Below are positions 16,045-22,686 of a stretch of 27,453 nt of DNA, one piece after another. Within the stretch, counting starts at the first letter, position 1, and every line of letters starts with the position of its first letter. The notes under the pieces were generated by a model. It was not told the origin of the DNA. It worked only from the letters and a program-made list of their open reading frames with translations, and did not search any database. The stretch is from Campylobacteraceae bacterium (lineage in GTDB: Bacteria > Campylobacterota > Campylobacteria > Campylobacterales > Sulfurovaceae): positions 1 to 27,453 of the forward strand of contig JALSPE010000104.1 of assembly GCA_026986085.1 (NCBI GenBank), written 5' to 3'. A program made the position numbers and the translations under genes.

Positions 16045-17766
16045 CTACTTTATTAACTCCAAAACTCTATCTACTGCACTATCTAATGTAACCTCTTCTT
16101 TTTCTAGAGTTTTCCTATCAACAATTTCAACCATACCATCTGTAATCTTTTTGCCAACAATTACAGCGTATGGAATGCCGATTAATTCAAAATCTTTCAT
16201 TTTAAATCCAAACCTCTCTTTTCGGTCATCTAAAAGAGTATCAATACCTTTACTTTTAAGGTTATTATATAGTTCATCTGCAATTTTTAGCTCATCCTCT
16301 TTTTTAATATTGGATACAATTATCTCTAAATCAAATGGTGCTGTAGCTTTTGTCCAGATGCACCCCTTATCGTCATGATGTTGCTCTATAATAGCTGCTA
16401 GAAGTCTCGATACACCAATACCATAAGTTCCCATAACAAAAGGTCTGCTTTTTCCATTTTCATCTAAAAATTCTGCCTTTAAAGGTTCGCTATATCTTGT
16501 TCCAAGTTGAAATATATGCCCTATCTCTATGCCTTTAGTATAGTATAGCTCATTTTGACAATTAGGACACTTATCGCCCTCTTGAACTTTAATTAAATCT
16601 CTATAAAAATCTCCATAATCTGGAAGTTGAAAGCCAATAGTGTGATAATCTTTTTCGTTTGAGCCAATTATTAATTTATCTGCACCTTTTAATTCACTAT
16701 CAACTACTGCTAATATATCTTTTGGCAACCCCTCTAGACCTATAAATCCAGGTATTAAACCTAAATCAATCAACTCATCTTCGCTAACATCAATCAATTC
16801 ATTAGCATTTACTGCATTTGTTGCTTTTGTCTCTTCTAGCTCGTCACATCCTCTAATAAAAAAGAGAACAACCTTCTCTATATTATTATCATAAAGAGCT
16901 TTTTTAGCAACAGCTTTTACTGTATAATATTTATCAATATGAAAAAAGCTGGAGAGTTCATCTATTGTCTTTACATTAGGCGTGTGGAATTTTCCATAAT
17001 TCATCTCAACCTCTTCACCTTCTGGATAGATTGGTTCTGTCTTTGGCACTCTTTTTGCTGCTTCTATATTTGCACCATAATCGCAACCTTTGCAGACAAC
17101 AATAGTATCTTCACCACTATCGGCTAGAGCCATAAACTCTTTACTACCATTACCACCTATTGCTCCACTGTCAGCCTCTACAACCCTAAAGTCTAAGCCT
17201 AATCTAGTAAAAATATTGCTATATGTTTTTTCCATCTTATTGAAGCCATTTTCTATCATGTCAGCTTCATCTTTATGAAAGCTATATCCATCTTTCATCA
17301 AAAATTCTCTACCACGCATAAGTCCAAATCTAGGTCTTATCTCATCTCTAAATTTATACTTTATTTGATATAGATTAATTGGTAGTTGTTTATAGCTTTT
17401 AACATATTGTCTGACCATATTTACCATCATCTCTTCATGTGTTGGTCCTAATACAAACTCTGCATCTTTTCTATCTTTAAATCTTAATAGCTCTTTTCCA
17501 TACTTTTCAAATCTGCCACTCTCTTTCCATAATTCGCTAGGAGTTACAAAAGCTAAATCTACCTCTTGCGCCGATGCTTTGTCGAGTTCATCTTTTACTA
17601 TAGCTCTGATTTTATCCAATACCTTTTTACCCAGTGGTAAAAAGTTATATAACCCTGCTCCAATTCCTTGAATAAAGCCCCCTCTAACCAAATAGATATG
17701 ACTTGGCAAAGTTGCATCGCTTGGTGCCTCTTTTGATGTATATATAAAAGCTTCAGAAAAACGCAT
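16045..17766 (-). CDS. proS: Prolyl-tRNA synthetase, bacterial type
   Basis: A 573-aa class II synthetase charging tRNA-Pro. Motif 1 region is VRGGFIQGIGAGLYNFLPLG, motif 2 is FRDEIRPRFGLMRGREFLMKD, and motif 3 is GTYGIGVSRLLAAIIEQ. Between motifs 2 and 3 (about residues 225-380) sits the YbaK-like insertion domain that edits misacylated Ala-tRNA-Pro, confirming the bacterial rather than archaeal form. The C-terminal anticodon-binding domain ends in VDRVLELIK. A CKGC pair and a CPNC pair within the insertion region could bind metal. It lies 9 bases after hemA and directly before fxsA. Length matches E. coli ProS (572 aa). Secure. Confidence 0.97.
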   Translation of the reverse strand: MRFSEAFIYTSKEAPSDATLPSHIYLVRGGFIQGIGAGLYNFLPLGKKVLDKIRAIVKDELDKASAQEVDLAFVTPSELWKESGRFEKYGKELLRFKDRKDAEFVLGPTHEEMMVNMVRQYVKSYKQLPINLYQIKYKFRDEIRPRFGLMRGREFLMKDGYSFHKDEADMIENGFNKMEKTYSNIFTRLGLDFRVVEADSGAIGGNGSKEFMALADSGEDTIVVCKGCDYGANIEAAKRVPKTEPIYPEGEEVEMNYGKFHTPNVKTIDELSSFFHIDKYYTVKAVAKKALYDNNIEKVVLFFIRGCDELEETKATNAVNANELIDVSEDELIDLGLIPGFIGLEGLPKDILAVVDSELKGADKLIIGSNEKDYHTIGFQLPDYGDFYRDLIKVQEGDKCPNCQNELYYTKGIEIGHIFQLGTRYSEPLKAEFLDENGKSRPFVMGTYGIGVSRLLAAIIEQHHDDKGCIWTKATAPFDLEIIVSNIKKEDELKIADELYNNLKSKGIDTLLDDRKERFGFKMKDFELIGIPYAVIVGKKITDGMVEIVDRKTLEKEEVTLDSAVDRVLELIK

Positions 17767-17775
17767 AATACCCCT

Positions 17776-19053
17776 TTATTTATATTTTTTTGGATCTATT
17801 GAATTTGTATCTATTTCAAATATTTCCGAGAGTGATTCAATAACCTCAATTCCCTCATTTTCTTTTGATATTTTACGCATATTTTTGGTTGGTTTATGTA
17901 GAAATTTATCAAACATTTGCCTACCCATATATTCTAAATTATCCCTATACTCTTTTGGCAGATAGCCTTTGGCAATAACTCTATCTACCTCTTCTTTAAC
18001 AATAGCATCTATATTTAATCTCATCTGTTTAATTACAGGCTCAACAGATAGAGCTTGAAGCCATTTTAAAAATTCGTTTTTATATCTTTTAACTATTTCA
18101 GATGCCACTAAAGCTTGTTCTTTTCTCATGGCATGGTTATTTTTAGATATAGCCTGAAGGTCATCTATATAGTATATTGTTATGTTTGTTTTTTTTATTG
18201 CTTTATCAATATCTCTTGGTATTGCCATATCAAACCACAATCTATCTATATTTTTATCTTCAACCATCTCATCAATAATAATTGGCTCTTTTGAAGAGGT
18301 TGCTGTAAATAGAAGTCTATATTTATTAATATAAATATGTATCTTTTCCATCTCTCCTACTTTTACATTCTCTCCTAACTCTTTTGCCAACTTTTCTGCA
18401 TTATCTTTATTTCTTGAAATCAATAGAACATCAGCTCCAGCACGCAGAAGATGTTTGGCTGCTAATTTTCCCATCTCTCCTGTTCCAATTACAACACCAA
18501 CCATACCAGATAGTGATTTAAGCTCCTCTTCTGCTTGTGCAACTGCTACTGATGCAATAGATATTGGGTGTTCTGATATTTGCGTTGTGTTTCTAATTTC
18601 TGCGGCACATTTAATAGCATAACTTAATACTCTATTTAACTCTTTACCAGCTGTTTTATTGTTAAAAGATAGCCTAAAAGCCTCTTTTACTTGCCCTGTA
18701 ATTTGAGCCTCTCCTACAACCATAGAGTCAAGTGAAGATACAACATTAAATATATGTTCTATTGCTTCATCCTCTTCATACCTTAGAGCACTCTTTTCAA
18801 GCATATAAAAGTTAATAGATTTACTCTTGCTAAGTATTCCTAAAATTGTATGATATGTAGCAAAGTTATCCCGACTTGCAACTACTATTTCTACTCTATT
18901 ACAAGTATTTACTACAAATGCTTCTGTAATAAAATCAAATTCGGTTAATTTATTTAAAAAATCTTTTATCTCATTTTCATCTTTAAATGCAATAGATTCC
19001 CTTTGCTCTAATGAGCACTGCTTATAGTTAAAACTAACCACCATATAATACAC
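17776..19053 (-). CDS. hemA: Glutamyl-tRNA reductase
   Basis: A 425-aa NADPH-dependent enzyme reducing Glu-tRNA to glutamate-1-semialdehyde, the first committed step of the C5 route to tetrapyrroles. The catalytic nucleophile is Cys51 in VVNTCNRVEIV. VVGEAQITGQVKEAF lies in the catalytic domain, GTGEMGKLAAKHLL in the Rossmann NADPH domain, and the C-terminal helical dimerisation domain contains KFLHKPTKNMRK. I keep the GTG start at 19053 because AGGAG sits 6 bases before it; an ATG three codons later would be 15 bases from that site. The GTG shares its G with the stop of the polyprenyl synthase gene. In other bacteria this enzyme is the usual point of heme control; nothing in this sequence shows how. 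Confidence 0.95.
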   Translation of the reverse strand: MYYMVVSFNYKQCSLEQRESIAFKDENEIKDFLNKLTEFDFITEAFVVNTCNRVEIVVASRDNFATYHTILGILSKSKSINFYMLEKSALRYEEDEAIEHIFNVVSSLDSMVVGEAQITGQVKEAFRLSFNNKTAGKELNRVLSYAIKCAAEIRNTTQISEHPISIASVAVAQAEEELKSLSGMVGVVIGTGEMGKLAAKHLLRAGADVLLISRNKDNAEKLAKELGENVKVGEMEKIHIYINKYRLLFTATSSKEPIIIDEMVEDKNIDRLWFDMAIPRDIDKAIKKTNITIYYIDDLQAISKNNHAMRKEQALVASEIVKRYKNEFLKWLQALSVEPVIKQMRLNIDAIVKEEVDRVIAKGYLPKEYRDNLEYMGRQMFDKFLHKPTKNMRKISKENEGIEVIESLSEIFEIDTNSIDPKKYK

Positions 19054-19949
19054 TAAAAGCTCCTATCTACCATCTTTAAAGCAATAGACTCCAAGCCTTT
19101 TTCATTAGCTTTTTTCATTAATTCAATTGCTTCATAAACCAACTCCAAAGCCTCTTTTTTTGCTTTTTCTATTATTTTATACTCTTTAAATTTAGAAAGA
19201 ATCCAATCTTGTTCATCTTTAGATAGGTTTTTTTTATGCAACTGCTTTAATTTACTCTTTTCATCACTGCTTAATTTTTCATAAAGATATATATAAGGCA
19301 AGGTTGTTTTACCCTCTCTAAAGTCATTGAGTGCTGGTTTTCCAAGTGTTTTTTCATCTGATATAATATCTAATATATCATCAATCATTTGAAATGCAAT
19401 ACCTAGGTTTTTTCCATACTTTTTATATATGTATCTATCTTTTTTTGCAATAATTGCAGCTGCTTCACTTGCTGCTTCTATTAGTGATGCAGTTTTTTGG
19501 TAAATCATTGTGATATACTCATCTTTGTTGCTATTAAAACTTTCAGAGATAGCTACATCTTTTCTCTCTCCGATACTTAGCTGAACTACAGCATTAGATA
19601 TAACTTTTGCTACAAATATATCTATATCTAAAAGCTCATAAAATGCCTTTGAGTATAGTATATCACCAATCATAATTGCACTTTTATTGCCAAATGTTGC
19701 ATTTATCGAAGCAACTCCTCTTCTTTTAAGAGCATCATCTATAACATCATCATGTAGCAAACTTGCAGCATGTATCATCTCTACAATTGCTGCACTCTTA
19801 ATAACATTTAAGCTATCTCCTGCAATCTCAATCATTAATCTAGCTCTAAGTCTCTTTCCAGCAGGAATTTTAGAGACAAGAAAGAAGATATCCTTCTCGT
19901 TTAAATCTAAAATATATTGCTCTATTTTTCTCTCAACAGCTTCTATCAT
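19053..19949 (-). CDS. Polyprenyl diphosphate synthase (IspB/HepT type)
   Basis: A 298-aa trans-prenyltransferase making a long-chain isoprenyl diphosphate, probably the side chain of menaquinone given this phylum's respiration. The first aspartate-rich motif is DDVID at residues 67-71, inside HAASLLHDDVIDDALKRRG, and the second is DDILD at 190-194 (MIDDILDIISDEKTLGKP). Both bind magnesium and diphosphate. Residues just before the first motif are small (AASLL), consistent with a long product, since bulky residues there limit chain length in short-chain enzymes. It is 7 bases after the DUF2018 gene and overlaps hemA by one base. ispB-like naming is likely, but exact chain length cannot be read from the sequence. 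Confidence 0.9.
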   Translation of the reverse strand: MIEAVERKIEQYILDLNEKDIFFLVSKIPAGKRLRARLMIEIAGDSLNVIKSAAIVEMIHAASLLHDDVIDDALKRRGVASINATFGNKSAIMIGDILYSKAFYELLDIDIFVAKVISNAVVQLSIGERKDVAISESFNSNKDEYITMIYQKTASLIEAASEAAAIIAKKDRYIYKKYGKNLGIAFQMIDDILDIISDEKTLGKPALNDFREGKTTLPYIYLYEKLSSDEKSKLKQLHKKNLSKDEQDWILSKFKEYKIIEKAKKEALELVYEAIELMKKANEKGLESIALKMVDRSF

Positions 19950-19956
19950 TATATTC

Positions 19957-20235
19957 CTATTCGCATTGAGTTACAATATTACCAACAGTCTCAATATAGA
20001 GAGAATCTACTCTGTTTCTATATTCGCTAGGCTCAGCAACTTCAAAACTTTTTAACTCTCTCTCATATTGTTCTTCTAAATTATTCTCTTCTATTAATTT
20101 CTCTGCTAGAGCTAATCTTGCAAAAACTTTCTCTATCTCATTAGATACAATATTTTGGTTTGCCGTTTTTATTATCGACATAAAGTTATCTTGAGGTGTT
20201 GTATTCATAAAATCATCATCATCAAATATATTCAT
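19957..20235 (-). CDS. DUF2018 family protein
   Basis: A 92-aa acidic, mostly helical cytoplasmic protein resembling Helicobacter pylori HP0242, a DUF2018 protein known for an entangled, pseudo-knotted homodimer fold. Shared features are the acidic N-terminus with an aromatic residue, a central helix rich in Leu/Ala/Glu (EKVFARLALAEKLIEE), a short turn, and a final helix (YRNRVDSLYIETVGNIVT). The family appears restricted to Campylobacterota and has no known function. It is preceded by AAGGAA 6 bases before the ATG and by a strong extended -10, making it the first gene of the quinone/heme operon. Family recognition is from pattern memory. Confidence 0.75.
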   Translation of the reverse strand: MNIFDDDDFMNTTPQDNFMSIIKTANQNIVSNEIEKVFARLALAEKLIEENNLEEQYERELKSFEVAEPSEYRNRVDSLYIETVGNIVTQCE

Positions 20236-20258
20236 ATTCTATTCCTTATTTTTGTTGA

Positions 20259-20267
20259 ATTATAGCA
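20259..20267 (-). promoter_or_regulatory. Extended -10 promoter of the DUF2018-ispB-hemA-proS operon
   Basis: The minus strand reads TGC followed by a perfect TATAAT here, about 24 bases before the DUF2018 ATG, in the 47-base gap after comFC. It is the best sigma-70-like element in the minus-strand block and probably starts transcription of the following genes independently of comFC. Confidence 0.55.
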
Positions 20268-20282
20268 ATAAAGAGTTAAAAG

Positions 20283-20879
20283 TTAGTAATCTAAACCATC
20301 TGTTGCATTAGCAACTGTAAGAGCAAAGTGTATATTTACCCCACTCTCGTTTAAAACTCTTATCGCTTCTTCTAGTGTTGTTCCAGTTGTTACGACATCA
20401 TCTATCAAGATAACATCTATATTTTTTGGTCCAGTGTATTTAAAATCTCTTGGATTGTTTAATCTATACTCTAAACTTTTACCTGCATATTGTATGCTGT
20501 TTTTTGCTTTTAATACATTATGTATCGCTTTGGCTCCACTATTTTTAGAACCATAATGAACCAAAGAGGAGATGTTGGAGTATCCTCTTTTTACATTTTC
20601 ATCTACCCCTATTATATAGATATCTTTATCTCCCTCATAAGAGTCGATATATGACTTAATAAATGGATTAAAATATTTTTTTGCAATATATTTATAAAAC
20701 CTATATCCATTTAAAAAGTATTTTGTTTTTACTAATTCAGAGATTAAATAGTAATCAAAAAAACTAATCACCTCTAAATTGGCAACTTCTTTCTCTAGCA
20801 TCTCGGGTTTTAGATAGATTGCCTCACATTTGCTACAAATTGGTTTAATACATATTCTAGTGCAACTCATACATCTCAT
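20283..20879 (-). CDS. comFC: ComF-family phosphoribosyltransferase-like protein
   Basis: A 198-aa ComFC/GntX-type protein. The N-terminus holds a zinc-finger-like cluster of cysteines (Cys3, Cys6, Cys10, Cys15, Cys18; CMSC, then CSKC). The C-terminal type I phosphoribosyltransferase fold has the PRPP loop VILIDDVVTTGTTLEEA near residues 155-171. In naturally competent bacteria, ComFC assists uptake or processing of transforming single-stranded DNA; the Helicobacter homologue is required for transformation. No other competence gene is nearby. It is divergent from the Nfu gene, with 65 bases between starts, and 47 bases ahead of DUF2018. ATG start with no strong ribosome site. Confidence 0.85.
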   Translation of the reverse strand: MRCMSCTRICIKPICSKCEAIYLKPEMLEKEVANLEVISFFDYYLISELVKTKYFLNGYRFYKYIAKKYFNPFIKSYIDSYEGDKDIYIIGVDENVKRGYSNISSLVHYGSKNSGAKAIHNVLKAKNSIQYAGKSLEYRLNNPRDFKYTGPKNIDVILIDDVVTTGTTLEEAIRVLNESGVNIHFALTVANATDGLDY

Positions 20880-20904
20880 ATTTTATCTTTGTTTAATAAT
20901 ATTT

Positions 20905-20913
20905 TGCTATATT
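20905..20913 (+). promoter_or_regulatory. Possible extended -10 for the Nfu-domain gene
   Basis: TGC followed by TATATT lies about 31 bases before the ATG in the comFC/nfu divergent spacer. The same TGC-plus-AT-hexamer pattern precedes the DUF2018 and dsbD genes, which lends some support. Confidence 0.35.
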
Positions 20914-20944
20914 TTGCCAAAATAAACAATAAAGGTAGTTTAAA

Positions 20945-21232
20945 ATGATGCCATTTTCTGATGAAGATTTGTATATTGCCGCAAGTAACTACTTGCCAAC
21001 ACTAGAAGAGTATGTAAAATCACACCAAGGAACGATGAAACCTCTTGGAGTAAAAGATGGAGTTGTATATATTGAACTAGGTGGCGCGTGTAATGGATGT
21101 TCAATGAGCACAATGACAACAAAAATGTTGGTTGAAAAAAAGTTAAGAGAGTTAATTCATCCAGAAGTTGTAGTTGAGAGTATATTCCCAGGACAAGAGG
21201 ATACTTTGCCTGAAGGTATGTATAAAGAGTAG
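20945..21232 (+). CDS. NifU C-terminal (Nfu) domain Fe-S cluster carrier
   Basis: A 95-aa single-domain protein of the NifU C-terminal type, which carries a [4Fe-4S] cluster at a dimer interface and delivers it to target enzymes. The cluster motif CxxC is Cys49 and Cys52 in GGACNGCSMSTMTTK. The strand order before it (GVKDGVVYIELGGAC) is typical of the family. In this phylum the main scaffold is a NifU-type protein encoded elsewhere, so this is probably an auxiliary carrier serving, for example, radical-SAM enzymes such as MtaB or the FTR-like protein in this window; that pairing is inference. Two consecutive ATGs start it, preceded by AAAGGTAG. A hairpin terminator follows 18 bases after the stop. 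Confidence 0.9.
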   Translation: MMPFSDEDLYIAASNYLPTLEEYVKSHQGTMKPLGVKDGVVYIELGGACNGCSMSTMTTKMLVEKKLRELIHPEVVVESIFPGQEDTLPEGMYKE

Positions 21233-21238
21233 TTAAAA

Positions 21239-22150
21239 TTAATTTGATGCAGTGGTAAAATACCACTTTTTGGTTTTTACTTTTCCATTTAAATTTGCTT
21301 TTAATACAACTTTATATCTAGAGTCTCTTTTTAACTTATTTAGAGGAACCAAAACATATGTTCCTCTTCTTATTTTATTATTAATATCATTATTTGATGA
21401 TACCATCTTAGCAGGAACCTCTATACCATTTTTATACAATTTAAATGAAACTAATTGAATATTTCTATAATATGCACTATTAAATGTAGCTGTTATTGGA
21501 TGACCAAAAGATTCATATAGAAATTTTGGTGTCTCTTCTACGCCTTCTAGTGGAACACTATTTTGATTTGAATATGGATATACAATTATATCTTTAGAAG
21601 CTCTCTTTAATCTATTTATCTCTTTGTTAAACAAATTAGCAGGAATTATATCACTACTATTAGGGCAGACCCTATCTATAATTGATGGTGCATTTTTATA
21701 GTGTTTGTTACATAAAGTAGCAATTTTACTATTTGACATATCATAAACAAAAATAGAGCCACTTCTAGCATATCCAATTTTATCTATTTGGTTATATAAA
21801 AAAGCTAATCTATGATAAACAGTCGCCATCAATTTATCTATAGACTCTTTATAACTTCTCTCTGCAAAGGTGATATTTTCTACTACTACTTTTGTTTTAT
21901 AACCAGCTTTTACAATCCTGTTCCAAGGTGTAGAGGCAAAATAGTATATAGAGCCCTGATTTTCATAATGGCTATACTCTTTAGTTTTATTAACATAAAT
22001 TGAGTGTTTTTTTGCTGCCAAAGAGAGTTTATTATCTAAAGAGAGAGGAGTTAATCCACAATTGGCTCTAATCGAATTTATATAGTTAATTGGATTAGAA
22101 ATTAACAAAATAGAGAACGAAAAATTAATAAATAACACTTTTTTAAACAT
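21239..22150 (-). CDS. Secreted CAP (SCP/PR-1) domain protein
   Basis: A 303-aa exported protein. Residues 1-19 are a hydrophobic signal sequence (VLFINFSFSILLIS). Residues about 21-150 form a CAP/SCP domain: the helix LAAKKHSIYV carries His49, SHYENQG has His61, VVVENITFA has Glu91 and VYHRLAFL has His113, fitting the cavity His/Glu tetrad of the family. IGYARSGSIFVYDM matches the final strands. Residues about 190-303 look like a beta-rich domain (PITATFNSAYY ... SRYKVVLKANLNGKVKTKKW), possibly Ig-like. Bacterial CAP proteins are secreted and mostly of unknown function. The last codons overlap a plus-strand terminator for the convergent Nfu gene. Its ATG lies in a spacer shared with the lipoprotein gene. 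Confidence 0.85.
   Translation of the reverse strand: MFKKVLFINFSFSILLISNPINYINSIRANCGLTPLSLDNKLSLAAKKHSIYVNKTKEYSHYENQGSIYYFASTPWNRIVKAGYKTKVVVENITFAERSYKESIDKLMATVYHRLAFLYNQIDKIGYARSGSIFVYDMSNSKIATLCNKHYKNAPSIIDRVCPNSSDIIPANLFNKEINRLKRASKDIIVYPYSNQNSVPLEGVEETPKFLYESFGHPITATFNSAYYRNIQLVSFKLYKNGIEVPAKMVSSNNDINNKIRRGTYVLVPLNKLKRDSRYKVVLKANLNGKVKTKKWYFTTASN
21251..21271 (+). terminator. Rho-independent terminator of the Nfu-domain gene
   Basis: AGTGGTA (21251-21257) and TACCACT (21261-21267) form a perfect 7-bp stem with an AAA loop, followed by TTTT, GG and another T-run. It begins 18 bases after the Nfu gene stop. The stem lies inside the last codons of the convergent CAP-domain gene, where it spells the residues KWYFTT on the other strand. 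Confidence 0.7.
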
Positions 22151-22171
22151 AGATACTACTTTTTAGAAATT

Positions 22172-22198
22172 TTTACAAGTAAAATTTATTACTATAAT
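22172..22198 (+). promoter_or_regulatory. Sigma-70-like promoter of the lipoprotein gene
   Basis: TTTACA (22172-22177) and a perfect TATAAT (22193-22198) are separated by 15 bases, with the ATG 39 bases after the -10. The spacer is a little short of the ideal 17. The CAP-domain gene starts in the opposite direction within the same 87-base gap. Confidence 0.5.
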
Positions 22199-22237
22199 GG
22201 TAGAATTGTTACAAAAAAATAATTAAAGTAGGTTTAT

Positions 22238-22681
22238 ATGCAAAAAATAGTCAAATTAACACTTATAGGAGTAGTATCTATAATTTATCTTTCGGGTTGT
22301 AGCAGAGGCAGACCAGCTGTTGCTCCACAAGGTTGTCAAAAAGGGATGTTTTGCTATGAGAATATAAACTTTGGTCCAAGTAGAGGTTCAGCTTTCGAAA
22401 AGGGTGTCAAAGATGGCTGTAAAACTGCAAATGGAAGCTTTAGAAAAGATTACTATCTATCAAGTAGCAATAAAAACTATTATGATGGCTGGATTTTAGG
22501 TAGAAGCAAATGTAAACAAACTTTACCAAATGAAGGAACTCGCTTAGCCGAGCAAAAGAGCCGCCAAAGAGCAGAGTATCAAATAAGACAATTAAAGATG
22601 CAAAAAGAGCAGCAACCAGAAACTGAGAGTATTGTAGATAGCCTACTTGATAACTCTGATACTGAAGAGGTAGAGTATTAA
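22238..22681 (+). CDS. Cysteine-containing lipoprotein of unknown function
   Basis: A 147-aa lipoprotein: MQKIVKLTLIGVVSIIYLSGC has the lipobox LSGC with lipidated Cys21, and Ser follows, which in E. coli would send it to the outer membrane. The mature domain (about 30-105) holds four cysteines and a patterned Gly/Tyr core: FEKGVKDGC, then NYYDGWILGRSKC. The repeated spacing of G, GC, GW and GR...C suggests a small disulfide-bonded fold with two related halves. The last 45 residues are Gln/Glu/Arg-rich, probably helical, and end acidic. I recognise the G...DGC...GW..G...C pattern as recurring in small bacterial lipoproteins, but know no function. It has its own promoter and converges on the DUF255 gene with only five bases between stops. 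Confidence 0.75.
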   Translation: MQKIVKLTLIGVVSIIYLSGCSRGRPAVAPQGCQKGMFCYENINFGPSRGSAFEKGVKDGCKTANGSFRKDYYLSSSNKNYYDGWILGRSKCKQTLPNEGTRLAEQKSRQRAEYQIRQLKMQKEQQPETESIVDSLLDNSDTEEVEY

Positions 22682-22686
22682 CCTAC

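Noticed and set aside
15944..16378. 144-codon plus-strand open frame opposite fxsA and proS
   Set aside because: Ser/Ile-rich antisense shadow across two well-supported genes, with no ribosome site.
20940..21266. 108-codon minus-strand open frame opposite the Nfu gene
   Set aside because: Leu/Gln-rich composition typical of antisense shadows; the opposite strand encodes a complete Nfu domain with CNGC.
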